Shown here: positions 25,571-36,053 of the stretch, piece by piece
How the letters are laid out: each line of letters begins with the position of its first letter
Numbering within the stretch: the first letter of the stretch is position 1
Source of the DNA: Bacteroidota bacterium
Lineage (GTDB): Bacteria > Bacteroidota > Bacteroidia > Chitinophagales > Chitinophagaceae
NCBI GenBank assembly: GCA_026391455.1
Contig: JAPLEH010000001.1
Coordinates: 1-64,000 of the forward strand
Length of the DNA: 64,000 bases
Reading direction: 5' to 3'
Notes under the pieces: generated by a model
Seen by the model: the letters and a program-made list of their open reading frames with translations, nothing else
Told to the model about the DNA's origin: nothing
The model's database searches: none
Made by a program: the position numbers and the translations under genes

Positions 25571-28500
25571 ATGCGTGCAAAGGATCTGTTGGAATTGTTT
25601 CAGAATAACCCCCGCCTTTTTCAGTTGGCGGACAGGCTCTCCTATGCCGGTACCGGCTCCACCCCCCAAAAGATTTTCTTAAAAAACCTGCATGGCAGCG
25701 CTTCCCAATTCGTAGTGGCCGCCGCATTCGAACATCCGGCATTGGCACAACTTAATCACCTGATCATTCTGAATGATGCGGAAGAAGCCGCTTATTTTCA
25801 CAATACACTGGAGAATCTTACCGAGGCACTCGATATATTTTATTTCCCGGCTTCTTTTAAGAACCGGAAGAATTATGCGCTGCTCAACTCTTCGCATGTG
25901 ATGCTGCGCACGGAAGCGCTTACCAAACTTACCGGAGGGGAAGACCTGCACAAGAAGATCGTGGTGACCTATCCGGAAGCGATTTTTGAAAAAGTGGTAT
26001 TGCCTTCCACGGTATCTTCCAATATCATCCGCATAAAGAGCGGAGATACATTGGATATGCCTGCCCTGCTGCTCAAACTCGATGGATATGGATTTGAACG
26101 AACCGACTTTGTATATGAACCCGGACAGTTTGCCATACGGGGCGGGATACTCGATATTTATTCCTTTGGCAATGAAAAGCCCTACCGGGTAGAGCTTTTT
26201 GGCAATGAAGTGGATTCCATTCGCATTGTGGATCCCGAAACCCAACTGAGCGAACGGAAATTATTACAGGTTACCATCATACCTCAACTCGATTACCAGC
26301 AGGATAAAATGGCGACGGGTAATGAATCGGCCGCACGTATACCACTTTTTGATTTTTTACCGGAGAATACGATTACCTGGATACAGGATTTTGAAATATG
26401 CAGAGAACGGCTGCAGGATTGCGAAGAGGATCTTCATCAGTTCATTCGCTTTCAGCAAGAGACCAGGGAAGCTGTTAAGAACATACCCGCAGGAAAAAGG
26501 GCCAGCAAGCAACAACAGTCCGAAGACCAGGATGATCATCTCATCCGGCATCATATCAACCCCGATGATTTTGTGATGCCTTCATCATTAGAAACTGTAC
26601 TTGCCCCTAAATACGTGGTGGAGTTCGGATACCAATCCTACCTGGCCAATCAGGAAATTGAATTCAACACCAAAGCACAGCCTGCATTCAACCGGCAGTT
26701 CGATCTGCTCATACGCGATCTCCGGAGTTGGGAAGCGAAAAAATTTCAGTTATACCTCTTTGCAGAAAACCCCCGCCAACTGGAACGGCTGCAAAGTATA
26801 TTCGATGACGTAGGTGCGGGTCAGGGTGCTGTATCACCATTGGTGTTCAATCCCATTGCTTCATCCATCCATGAAGGATTTATTGACGAAGATCTGAAGA
26901 TCGTTTGCTATACCGATCATCAGGTATTTCAGCGCTATCATAAGTACAAAGTAAAACAGGCCTATAATAAAAGTAAGGCCCTCACCCTTCGTACGCTACG
27001 GGAATTGCAACCCGGCGACTTTGTAACCCATATCGATCATGGGGTGGGCGTATTCAGCGGATTACAAAAACTGGAAGTAAACGGACGCATGCAGGAAGCA
27101 GTACGTCTGATCTATAAGGACACGGATATTTTGTATGTCAATATCAACAGCCTGCACAAAATTGCCAAGTACACCGGGAAAGATGGCAGTGTGCCTAAGA
27201 TCAATAAACTGGGCAGTGATGTATGGAATAAACTAAAGGAGAAGACCAAGACCAAAGTAAAAGAGATCGCTTTTGACCTCATAAAATTATATGCCAAACG
27301 AAAGGCGCAGCAGGGCTTTGCTCATACACCTGACAATTACATGCAAACCGAACTGGAGGCTTCCTTTATATATGAAGATACGCCCGACCAGAGCAAGGCT
27401 ACCGCAGATGTAAAGAAAGATATGGAATCGCCATCACCCATGGACAGATTGGTATGCGGCGATGTAGGTTTTGGTAAAACAGAAGTGGCTATCCGTGCCG
27501 CCTTTAAAACGGTATTAGATGGAAAACAAGCTGCCATATTGGTGCCCACCACCATCCTGGCATTTCAACACTATAAAACATTCAGCGACCGGTTAAAGGA
27601 TTTTCCGGTAACGGTGGATTATATCAACCGCTTTAAATCCGCCAAAGAGAAAAAGGAAACACTGAAGAAACTCGAAGAAGGAAAGATCGATATCATTGTG
27701 GGTACACACGGATTGCTGGGCAAAGAGGTAAAATTCAAAGACCTGGGATTACTGGTGGTGGATGAAGAACAAAAATTCGGCGTAGCGCACAAAGAGAAAA
27801 TAAAAACGTTGCGCACGGCGGTGGATTGTCTTACCCTAACGGCCACACCTATCCCGAGAACGCTGCAATTTTCGCTGATGGGTGCCCGTGACCTCAGCAT
27901 CATGAACACCCCGCCCCCCAACCGGCAGCCGATTCAAACGGAAGTACAGGTGTACAATGAAGATTTTATCCGCGAAGCGATCTATTTCGAAACCGAAAGG
28001 GGCGGTCAGGTATTTTTCATATACAACCGTATTGCAGGACTGGCAGAAATGGCGGCCATTATACAGGCTTTATGTCCCGATCTGAGCATTGGCTATGCAC
28101 ATGGGCAAATGGAGGGCCATGAACTGGAAGAAAAAATTCTCGATTTCATCGATAGAAAGTATGATGTTTTAATATGTACCAATATTGTGGAAAGCGGGGT
28201 GGATATTCCCAATGTGAATACGATCATCGTAAACAACGCACACCAGTTTGGTCTGAGTGACCTGCACCAGTTGCGCGGCCGCGTGGGCCGCAGCAATAAA
28301 AAAGCATTCTGCTATTTGTTGTCACCACCCATGAGCACCTTGCCCGATGATTCACGTAAACGACTGCAAACCCTGGAGCAGCACAGTGAATTGGGAAGCG
28401 GTTTTCAGATCGCCATGCGCGACCTCGACATACGCGGTGCCGGTAATATGCTGGGAGGTGAACAAAGCGGATTCATGGCCGAGATCGGATTTGAAATGTA

Positions 28501-29059
28501 CCAGAAGATATTGGATGAAGCTATTCGCGAACTGAAGCGTACCGACTTTAAAGACCTCTTCAAAGAGGAGATTGCCAAACAGGATGATTATGTACAGGAT
28601 TGCACCATTGATACCGACCTGGAAATACTGATACCAGATGATTACGTGGAAAGTATCACCGAAAGACTTTCCCTTTATCAACGGCTCGACAGTTGTGAAA
28701 CAGAAGCAGAATTGCAGAGCATGAAACAGGAACTGCAAGACCGTTTCGGATCCATACCCCGTCAGGTAGATGACCTTTTCATTACGGTGCGCTGCCGCAA
28801 AATGGCAGTCGGATTGGGCTTTGAGAAAATGAGCCTGAAAGACAATGTGCTTCGTTGCTTCTTCATCAATCGTCCCGATTCACCCTATTTTGAATCGGAT
28901 ATATTTCAGAAGACCATTCAGTTCCTGCAAACCGGCACTAATAAAGGAAAGCTGAAGCAAACCGGTAAACTCTTCCTGCTCATAGCAGAACCAGTAAAGT
29001 CAATGGAAGAAATGCATGCGTTCATCCGGCAGTTGTATCAGTTTGCTGTTGAAAACTGA
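25571..29059 (+). CDS. mfd: Transcription-repair coupling factor Mfd
   Basis: A 1162-residue DNA translocase that removes stalled RNA polymerase and recruits UvrA. ATG 25571 is chosen because the open frame upstream (to 25403) translates the promoter region. The N-terminal UvrB-homology part contains FVYEPGQFAIRGGILDIYSFG. The RNA-polymerase-interacting domain has LQPGDFVTHIDHGVGVFSGL. The helicase core has Walker A GDVGFGKTE, the DEEQ box (VVDEEQKFGV), LTATPIPRTLQ, and motif VI QLRGRVGRS. The C-terminal TRCF domain follows. The length matches the family (about 1150). Confidence 0.97.
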   Translation: MRAKDLLELFQNNPRLFQLADRLSYAGTGSTPQKIFLKNLHGSASQFVVAAAFEHPALAQLNHLIILNDAEEAAYFHNTLENLTEALDIFYFPASFKNRKNYALLNSSHVMLRTEALTKLTGGEDLHKKIVVTYPEAIFEKVVLPSTVSSNIIRIKSGDTLDMPALLLKLDGYGFERTDFVYEPGQFAIRGGILDIYSFGNEKPYRVELFGNEVDSIRIVDPETQLSERKLLQVTIIPQLDYQQDKMATGNESAARIPLFDFLPENTITWIQDFEICRERLQDCEEDLHQFIRFQQETREAVKNIPAGKRASKQQQSEDQDDHLIRHHINPDDFVMPSSLETVLAPKYVVEFGYQSYLANQEIEFNTKAQPAFNRQFDLLIRDLRSWEAKKFQLYLFAENPRQLERLQSIFDDVGAGQGAVSPLVFNPIASSIHEGFIDEDLKIVCYTDHQVFQRYHKYKVKQAYNKSKALTLRTLRELQPGDFVTHIDHGVGVFSGLQKLEVNGRMQEAVRLIYKDTDILYVNINSLHKIAKYTGKDGSVPKINKLGSDVWNKLKEKTKTKVKEIAFDLIKLYAKRKAQQGFAHTPDNYMQTELEASFIYEDTPDQSKATADVKKDMESPSPMDRLVCGDVGFGKTEVAIRAAFKTVLDGKQAAILVPTTILAFQHYKTFSDRLKDFPVTVDYINRFKSAKEKKETLKKLEEGKIDIIVGTHGLLGKEVKFKDLGLLVVDEEQKFGVAHKEKIKTLRTAVDCLTLTATPIPRTLQFSLMGARDLSIMNTPPPNRQPIQTEVQVYNEDFIREAIYFETERGGQVFFIYNRIAGLAEMAAIIQALCPDLSIGYAHGQMEGHELEEKILDFIDRKYDVLICTNIVESGVDIPNVNTIIVNNAHQFGLSDLHQLRGRVGRSNKKAFCYLLSPPMSTLPDDSRKRLQTLEQHSELGSGFQIAMRDLDIRGAGNMLGGEQSGFMAEIGFEMYQKILDEAIRELKRTDFKDLFKEEIAKQDDYVQDCTIDTDLEILIPDDYVESITERLSLYQRLDSCETEAELQSMKQELQDRFGSIPRQVDDLFITVRCRKMAVGLGFEKMSLKDNVLRCFFINRPDSPYFESDIFQKTIQFLQTGTNKGKLKQTGKLFLLIAEPVKSMEEMHAFIRQLYQFAVEN

Positions 29060-29114
29060 TATCGTTTATAATAACAGGAATATATCCTCTTTTTTAAGCC
29101 AGTATTTTTCAACG

Positions 29115-30098
29115 TCATTCTTTTTCACCTGCAACATTGCGTTGCTTGCTTCGGTTTATTTTATACACCACTACTCCGGCAATCACCACACCAATGATAA
29201 CCAGTAGCCAGGTAGTAATATAAGTGACAGAGTCACTGTTTTTTTTTGTTTGTACCGTTTCTTTTACTACTGCTTCTGCAACTGGTTTTTGTAATAATAC
29301 CGTTGAATCATACTGTGCCGCATAGGCATAAAACTCCTGTGCCTGCTTGGGAGTTTGCTGCATGGCAACCAGATCAGCAAAATCCTTTACCAGTTGCCCT
29401 ACGATGGGATCGGGTGGCGCTATAAAACTGATCCGTTCATGCAATTGATAAGCGAGTTGTACCATCAATGAATCCGGTGGTATCGGTTTGTCATTTTTAC
29501 TTCCGGGTTTCAGGTCTATGATGAGCCGGTAATCCGGTTTAGCTGCCACTTTTTGTTCCAGTATCCGGATATGGATCCATTCGGAGCCGAAATGGGAAGC
29601 GGGATTGATGGCCACTGCTTTCCGGAGCAGTTCCAGGGCCTGGGCCGGTTTGCCGATCACTTCATAGGCGGTGCCCAGGTTGGCGAGAATATTATATTCA
29701 GTTGGATGTTCTTTGTATAGTGCTTCCAGCAGTTTCACAGCCATTTCCCTGTCACCTGTACGCACTTCGTGCCAGGCAAAATCGGACAATAATTTGTAAT
29801 CCTTTTTGCGTTGCAGGGCAGATTGCAACATGGGCCAGGTTATATCTTCCGATTCATCCAACATAATGCCTGCCTTTTTCATTTTTTCGATAATGTCCCA
29901 ACGACCATCGGGCTCGGCATAGCCAAAACCATGGCTCCAATAGGGGAGTACATTGCCTTCATCGTGCAAGAGGTATTCGATGCGGAGTTTTTTACGGTCG
30001 AGTGGTATTTCACTCCGGTAAAATTCGTTGCCACAGGCAAAGGCAGCAATATGGATGAGAACAAAAGGGAGCAGTAACAGGTGGCGTAATCGTTTCAT
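29115..30098 (-). CDS. TPR protein with signal peptide and C-terminal membrane helix
   Basis: A 327-residue protein. The N-terminal hydrophobic segment (LRHLLLLPFVLIHIAAFA) is a signal peptide or anchor. Residues about 95-170 contain tetratricopeptide-like helices (ILANLGTAYEVIGKPAQALELLRKAVAINP). A single membrane helix near the end (TTWLLVIIGVVIAGVVVYKI) is followed by a basic tail. The bulk should therefore lie in the periplasm with the tail in the cytoplasm. It is convergent with mfd (55 bp apart) and divergent from the subtilase gene. The function is unknown; TPRs usually mediate protein contacts. Confidence 0.7.
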   Translation of the reverse strand: MKRLRHLLLLPFVLIHIAAFACGNEFYRSEIPLDRKKLRIEYLLHDEGNVLPYWSHGFGYAEPDGRWDIIEKMKKAGIMLDESEDITWPMLQSALQRKKDYKLLSDFAWHEVRTGDREMAVKLLEALYKEHPTEYNILANLGTAYEVIGKPAQALELLRKAVAINPASHFGSEWIHIRILEQKVAAKPDYRLIIDLKPGSKNDKPIPPDSLMVQLAYQLHERISFIAPPDPIVGQLVKDFADLVAMQQTPKQAQEFYAYAAQYDSTVLLQKPVAEAVVKETVQTKKNSDSVTYITTWLLVIIGVVIAGVVVYKINRSKQRNVAGEKE

Positions 30099-30289
30099 GG
30101 CGATGGTTTTATCCCTAACGGATGCAATTCGATTTTATTTCCATAAAAAAGTAAAAGAAAAAGTAAAACCAGGCCGCCCCACCGGGCAAAAGCACGTTTC
30201 ATCCGGGGGAGGGTCAATCGCCCCAAACCCTTAACAGGATTGGCTTTTCTCGTTGTTTTATTGTATTTTTAAAGCTATTATTTCATGCT

Positions 30290-33200
30290 ATGAGATGCAA
30301 TCCAATTCCCTTGATCGCTGTAAGCCTGCTATGGTGCCTGCAAGTTGCCGGGCAGAGCGCTCCCGACTACACCATCTATCTCAAAAGCGGAGACATGCGT
30401 TCCCTATCTGTCATGCAGCAAACGGATATCGATGCGTTTAATACGCATCACCAGCGTGCTGCTGCACCTGTATTAGCTATTGTGCAGTTTGAAACATTAC
30501 CCACTGAGTCCCAAAAAACCACATTAACACAAGCGGGTATTCAATTGCTTGACTATATTCCAAATAACGCCTATACGGCATTAATAGGTCAGTCATTACA
30601 GCTTGCTCAATTGGAGCAATGGCATATCCGGTATGTAGCGCCTATGAGTGCATCGCAAAAGATGTCACCAGCCACCCGTAATGGTATATTCCCACCACAT
30701 GCCGTGAAAGTTTCCGGTACCGTTGATTGCTGGATCAATTATATTTCTGCATTTACTGCTGAACAGGTGATGGCCGAATTACGTAAGCGAAATATCCAGA
30801 TACTTTCTTCTCAGTACAAACAATGGCAAACACTGGCCGTTCGTATCAATACCAGCCGGATCAATGAACTCGCTGCATTGTCTTTTATTTCCTTCGTGCA
30901 ACCTGCTCCCGGAGAAATGCAATGGCTAAATAATTACAGCCGGGTAAGTGCCAGATCCAACGTACTCAGTAAAGAGATCAGCGTGGGTGGCCGGGGTCTG
31001 AAAGGAGCCGGCGTTACCATTGGTATTGGCGACAATTCAGATCCTACGCACGTTGACTTTACCGGTCGTATCATCAGTCGCGCGGCTACTCCGGCCAACT
31101 ATCATGGTACCCATGTAAGTGGTACTGCAGGTGGTGCGGGTATCTGGAAAGAATTATATACCGGACATGCACCCAAAGCTACACTGCTGGAGCAGGTAGC
31201 GCAGGGGGTATGGCTCAATGCGGCTGCATATTATAATGATCACCGGATGGTGATCACCAATAATTCTTATGGCAATGTAACCACCGATTGCAGTTATACC
31301 GGTACCTACGACAATTATTCCCGCTTTCTCGATATACAGGCGATCAGTCTGCCCAAGGTTTTCAATACGTTTGCCGTTGGCAACAGTGGTATTGGTTTCC
31401 CCATCGATTGCTCGCCCTATCCGGCGGGCTTTCGTTCTGCATTAGGTGGTATGCAATCGGCCAAGAATATTTTGTCGGTGGGAAATACCTATGCTGATGG
31501 TGTTATCTTTCCCCAGTCGAGCCGCGGACCGGTAAAAGACGGTCGTATTAAACCCGAGATCACTGCGCAGGGAGCATTTGTAACATCCACCTCCACCTTT
31601 ACTGATTATTCTCAAAACACAGGTACGAGTATGGCCAATCCTGCAGTAGCGGGTACACTGGCCTTACTGTATGAACGATACCGCCAGCTCAATGGTGCAG
31701 CATCCGATCCGGATAATGTGCTGATGAAAGCTATTCTTTGTAATACCGCCATTGATAAAGGCAATGCAGGCCCCGATTATATTTATGGCTTTGGATGGCT
31801 CAACGGATTGCGTGCTGTACAAACATTGGAGGCCGGCAACTATGTACAGAATGCAGTAGGTACGGGCGGAAATAATTCATTTGATATTACGGTACCCGCC
31901 AACACGGCACAACTAAAAGTAATGCTTTGCTGGAATGATCCGGCCGCAGCACCGGTGTCTTCCAAAGCATTGGTGAATAACCTGGATCTTCGGCTTACTA
32001 CCACTGCTCCCGCCACCTATTTACCGTGGGTATTGGACTCTTCTGCCACAGGAGTCAACCTGCCCGCACAGGCCCGTGTGGATGTGGTGAATAATATTGA
32101 GCAAGTAACGGTGGATAATCCTACCGGTACTTATACCGTACATGTGTCTGGTACGGCAGTACCGGTTAGTGCTCCGCAATCTTATTATGTTACCTACGAC
32201 ATACTGCCTATATCCGCTACGCTTACTTTTCCGGCCGGTGGAGAAAAATTAATTCCGGGTGATGTGACCATTCTTAGCTGGGATGCATTTGGCGGTGCGC
32301 CTGAAAATTTTACGCTCGAATACACTACCGATAATGGAGGTACCTGGAATCTCATCAGTAACAGTGTACCGGCCGGTCAGCGCTTTTTTGTATGGACCGT
32401 GCCCAATGTACCCACCAATACAGCCAGAGTAAGGCTAACTAAAAACAATACGGCATTGGTGAATACCAGTGATGCGTTCACTATTCTGGGCTCACCCACT
32501 ATAACGCTTTCCGCTGTACAATGCGAAGGATATATTTCCATCGACTGGACGGCTGTACCTGCTGCCACGCAATATGAAGTAATGATGCTACAGGGAGATG
32601 AGATGGTATCAGTGGCCACGGTATCCGGCGCTACTGCCAATTATGTATTTGGCGGACTTTCCAAAGATTCGGTGTATTGGGTTACAGTACGGGCTATCAA
32701 TAGCGGATTCTCCGGAAGAAGAGGTACTGCTGTATTCCGACAGCCTAATAATGGAACATGTACCGGCAGTATCTCCGATAATGATGTGAAAGCAGATCTG
32801 ATCATATCGCCGACCAGCTCCGGCCGCAGACTCACCAGTACTGAACTGGGCAATGCCATTACGGTGACCATGCGTATCAAAAATCTCGATGACCAGCCGT
32901 CCACCTCTAATCTCGATGTGAGTTATAGTATCGATGGTATACCGCAGCAAACACAAACCATTTCCCCTGTGATGGCAGCCGGTGGTACGTACGATCATAG
33001 TTTTACCACTACTGCAAACTTATCGGCTACCGGTGCATATACCCTGTCGGTAAATGTGACCAAAGCCGGTGATCCGATTACGGCCAATAATACATTGGTG
33101 AAAGTAGTGAAGCAACTCGATAACGCACCCATCATTCTGCCCTTCACCGATAACTTTGATGCAGCACCGATACAATCATATACCACTGCACAAATGGGAT

Positions 33201-35716
33201 TGCAAAACCTGGACCGCTATGATTTTGTGAACAATACAATCTATGGCCGTGTAAGAACATTTATCAATACCGGCATTGCCTATTCCGGCAACCGTGCCAT
33301 CACCATAGATGCGGAGCGATACAATGCCGGTACTATCGATTCACTCAGCGGTACATTCAATATCGATCTTACCGGTTATAATCCGGCCACAGAAGAAATT
33401 CGGCTTGATTTCCGCTATAAGAATCACGGGCAGGTAACACATCCGGCCAATAAAGTATGGATACGCGGAAGTGATGCAGATGCATGGAAAGAAGCGTATG
33501 ATCTTTTTGCCAATCAAAACCCGGTAGACGGCTCGTATAAATTTACTTCGAGTATCGAACTCAGCGATCTGCTCGCTGCGGCACCGGTACAAACTTTTAC
33601 ACCCAGTTTTCAAATACGCTGGGGACAATACGGCCAAAATCAGGCTGCCGATAATGATGGCGGTGGTGGATATACATTTGATGATATACGGTTGTACAAG
33701 GTAACCGATGATATGCAACTGACCGCCATCAACGCACCTGCGGAATCCAGTTGTGGTCTTACTGCGGCCACACCGGTAACCATTACCGTGCGCAATAGCA
33801 GCAATACCGCTGTGGTGAATGTACCGGTTCGGTTCCGTGCAGATGGCGGCGCATGGAACTCTGAATCTGTGCCTGCCATTGCTGCCAATGCTGCGGCCCT
33901 TTATACATTCACTACCACGGCCAATTTGGCGGCAAATGGTTCACACCTGATCGAAGCGGAAGTATTGTATCCCACCGATACCTTTCATGATAATGATACA
34001 TTGAGTAAAACGATCATCAACTCACCCATCATCACCAGTTTCCCTTACCTGGAAGATTTTGAACTCAGTAATGGATTCTGGTATACAGGTGGAAAACTAA
34101 GCACCTGGGAATACGGAACTCCGTCGGCCAATAAAATTGTAACCGCAGCCAGTGGCAGCAAAGCCTGGAAGACAAGAAGCAACGGAAGTTATAATGATGG
34201 TGAACTTTCTTATCTCTATTCACCCTGTTTTGATCTTACTGGCATGACTAATCCCACACTCAGTTTCAGTCTTGCATTTGATCTCGAAGATTGCGGTGCC
34301 ACTTTGTGCGATGGTGCTTACATGGAGTATTCTACCGATGGCAATACCTGGAGCCGGCTCGGTGCGAACGGACAGGGTGTAAACTGGTACAATAAAGCCT
34401 ATACCGGCAATAATCTCTGGAGCGGTGAAACGCTCACCCGCTGGCGTGTGGCTACCATACCTATGAGTGTGACGGGTGTACCCATCGGCTCCATGAACCA
34501 GATGCGTTTCCGCTTTGTAATGACCTCCGATCCCGGTGTAAACAAAGACGGTATCGCCGTGGACGATATACATGTGTATGATAATATCAATGGTATATAC
34601 GATGGCGCTACGATGGGCGCACCCGTAACACAAACCATCGGGGCAGGTGTGAATAACTGGGTTGATTTTCTGCAGGGTGGTAAACTCGTAGCATCGGTAC
34701 ATCCTGCCGGACAGGAAATGGGCGCTACGGCTGTACGGGCTTATATCAATGCCGGTGCCGTTCGATATACCGGCACACAATACTATCACGACCGCAATAT
34801 TACCATACAACCCGGGGCCGGATTCCTTACGCTTACCGATTCTGTACGCGTACGTTTTTATTTTATGGATACCGAAACAGAAGCACTGATCAATGCCACC
34901 GGTTGTACCATTTGTACTAAACCCGCTTCTGCTTATGAACTGGGTGTGTCCAAATACAGCGACCCCGACGATAATTTTGAGAACGGCAGTCTTATTGATG
35001 ATAATCAGGGCGTGTGGACATTCTTCAATGCTGCCACTGCCAGGAAAGTACCTTTTGATAAAGGATACTATGCCGAATTCAAAGTGAATAATTTTTCAGA
35101 ATTCTGGCTCAACAATGGCGGGTTCAATAATAATACCCCGCTGCCTTTGCAATTATTGCGTTTTAATGCGCAAAAGAAACCGAACAGTTCGGATGTGCTG
35201 CTGGACTGGATCACCGCTTCAGAGTTCAACACAGATCGTTTTGAAGTGGAAGTCGCACGGGGTAATCTGGAGTACCAGTTGGGACGCTTCGTAAAACTCG
35301 GTGAAGTGAGAAGTGCCGGTACATCCGTGAATGAACAACGATATACTTATACGGATGTTGAAAATGGAAAGACAGGCGTACGGTATTACCGCCTGAAGAT
35401 GATCGATCAGGATGGCAGCAGTAAGTACTCGCCGGTAAGACCTGTCGTATTCAAAGATGAAATACAATGGCAGGTAAATCCGAATCCTTCTTCGGGTCTG
35501 TTCAACGTACTGTTACAGGCTACAGCGGGCGAAACGATTCATTTGAAAGTATATGATATACGCGGCAAGCTGGTGAAAGAGCAAATTGCTATGGCAGATG
35601 GATTTGTACAAAAGATACAGGTAAACCTTTCCGGAGTCCGCCATGCGGCCGGTTTGTATTTACTGGAAGCAACGGCAGGCGAACGAAAACAAACATTCCG
35701 GATACTACGGCAATAA
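30290..35716 (+). CDS. Secreted S8 subtilase with T9SS sorting domain
   Basis: A 1808-residue secreted serine protease. A signal peptide (residues 1-22) is followed by a prodomain-like region to about 235. The subtilase domain holds the catalytic triad: Asp248 (IGIGDNSD), His272 (YHGTHVSG) and Ser447 (NTGTSMANP). A jelly-roll P-like domain follows to about 640, then immunoglobulin/fibronectin-like, CARDB-like and MAM/jelly-roll modules. The last 80 residues (NPNPSSGLFNV... to ...FRILRQ) match the type A C-terminal domain recognised by the type IX secretion system, so the protein is likely exported to the surface or medium. PorX, a T9SS regulator, is encoded at 46.1 kb. A strong terminator follows. 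The substrate is unknown. Confidence 0.9.
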   Translation: MRCNPIPLIAVSLLWCLQVAGQSAPDYTIYLKSGDMRSLSVMQQTDIDAFNTHHQRAAAPVLAIVQFETLPTESQKTTLTQAGIQLLDYIPNNAYTALIGQSLQLAQLEQWHIRYVAPMSASQKMSPATRNGIFPPHAVKVSGTVDCWINYISAFTAEQVMAELRKRNIQILSSQYKQWQTLAVRINTSRINELAALSFISFVQPAPGEMQWLNNYSRVSARSNVLSKEISVGGRGLKGAGVTIGIGDNSDPTHVDFTGRIISRAATPANYHGTHVSGTAGGAGIWKELYTGHAPKATLLEQVAQGVWLNAAAYYNDHRMVITNNSYGNVTTDCSYTGTYDNYSRFLDIQAISLPKVFNTFAVGNSGIGFPIDCSPYPAGFRSALGGMQSAKNILSVGNTYADGVIFPQSSRGPVKDGRIKPEITAQGAFVTSTSTFTDYSQNTGTSMANPAVAGTLALLYERYRQLNGAASDPDNVLMKAILCNTAIDKGNAGPDYIYGFGWLNGLRAVQTLEAGNYVQNAVGTGGNNSFDITVPANTAQLKVMLCWNDPAAAPVSSKALVNNLDLRLTTTAPATYLPWVLDSSATGVNLPAQARVDVVNNIEQVTVDNPTGTYTVHVSGTAVPVSAPQSYYVTYDILPISATLTFPAGGEKLIPGDVTILSWDAFGGAPENFTLEYTTDNGGTWNLISNSVPAGQRFFVWTVPNVPTNTARVRLTKNNTALVNTSDAFTILGSPTITLSAVQCEGYISIDWTAVPAATQYEVMMLQGDEMVSVATVSGATANYVFGGLSKDSVYWVTVRAINSGFSGRRGTAVFRQPNNGTCTGSISDNDVKADLIISPTSSGRRLTSTELGNAITVTMRIKNLDDQPSTSNLDVSYSIDGIPQQTQTISPVMAAGGTYDHSFTTTANLSATGAYTLSVNVTKAGDPITANNTLVKVVKQLDNAPIILPFTDNFDAAPIQSYTTAQMGLQNLDRYDFVNNTIYGRVRTFINTGIAYSGNRAITIDAERYNAGTIDSLSGTFNIDLTGYNPATEEIRLDFRYKNHGQVTHPANKVWIRGSDADAWKEAYDLFANQNPVDGSYKFTSSIELSDLLAAAPVQTFTPSFQIRWGQYGQNQAADNDGGGGYTFDDIRLYKVTDDMQLTAINAPAESSCGLTAATPVTITVRNSSNTAVVNVPVRFRADGGAWNSESVPAIAANAAALYTFTTTANLAANGSHLIEAEVLYPTDTFHDNDTLSKTIINSPIITSFPYLEDFELSNGFWYTGGKLSTWEYGTPSANKIVTAASGSKAWKTRSNGSYNDGELSYLYSPCFDLTGMTNPTLSFSLAFDLEDCGATLCDGAYMEYSTDGNTWSRLGANGQGVNWYNKAYTGNNLWSGETLTRWRVATIPMSVTGVPIGSMNQMRFRFVMTSDPGVNKDGIAVDDIHVYDNINGIYDGATMGAPVTQTIGAGVNNWVDFLQGGKLVASVHPAGQEMGATAVRAYINAGAVRYTGTQYYHDRNITIQPGAGFLTLTDSVRVRFYFMDTETEALINATGCTICTKPASAYELGVSKYSDPDDNFENGSLIDDNQGVWTFFNAATARKVPFDKGYYAEFKVNNFSEFWLNNGGFNNNTPLPLQLLRFNAQKKPNSSDVLLDWITASEFNTDRFEVEVARGNLEYQLGRFVKLGEVRSAGTSVNEQRYTYTDVENGKTGVRYYRLKMIDQDGSSKYSPVRPVVFKDEIQWQVNPNPSSGLFNVLLQATAGETIHLKVYDIRGKLVKEQIAMADGFVQKIQVNLSGVRHAAGLYLLEATAGERKQTFRILRQ

Positions 35717-35720
35717 AAAA

Positions 35721-35750
35721 AACACGCACTGATGAAGTGCGTGTTTTTTT
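35721..35750 (+). terminator. Rho-independent terminator after the subtilase gene
   Basis: AACACGCACT (35721-35730) and AGTGCGTGTT (35736-35745) form a perfect 10-bp stem around a 5-nt loop, followed by a T-run. An A-run on the left side means it could also serve the gene coming from the other side. Confidence 0.9.
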
Positions 35751-35792
35751 ATCGGTCAACCGGCCTGTTATATCCGCCGGGAGCAGACTAAT

Positions 35793-36002
35793 TTACCAGC
35801 CTTGTTTTGCAACACCGGCTTTGATAGCGGCCAGGGCTTTTTCTTCACCCATTAACGTGGTGAGTTTATTGCCTTTGCCATCATGGCCCTGGGCCATATA
35901 AGCACCTTTAGCTGTTTTTGAGATAACGGCATCGAGCATTTCAACACCTTTTTCTTTAGTCTTCACATTGTAAGCGGTAATTTTTACATCCGACATTTTC
36001 AA
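35793..36002 (-). CDS. Small unknown cytoplasmic protein
   Basis: A 69-residue, Lys-rich protein without signal peptide or Cys. The second ATG (35996) gives 67 residues and may be the true start. The pattern suggests a beta-strand start (VKITAYNVKTKEK), a second strand (KGAYMAQGHDGKGNKLTTLM) and an amphipathic C-terminal helix (EEKALAAIKAGVAKQG). No family is recognised. A promoter-like TTTGCGCCC lies about 55 bp upstream and the subtilase terminator lies beyond its end, so it looks like a real single-gene unit. Confidence 0.65.
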   Translation of the reverse strand: MKMSDVKITAYNVKTKEKGVEMLDAVISKTAKGAYMAQGHDGKGNKLTTLMGEEKALAAIKAGVAKQGW

Positions 36003-36053
36003 TAGTTTTTGAATGAGTAAAAGGTGAAATTACAGCATCCTGCCCGTTATGAA

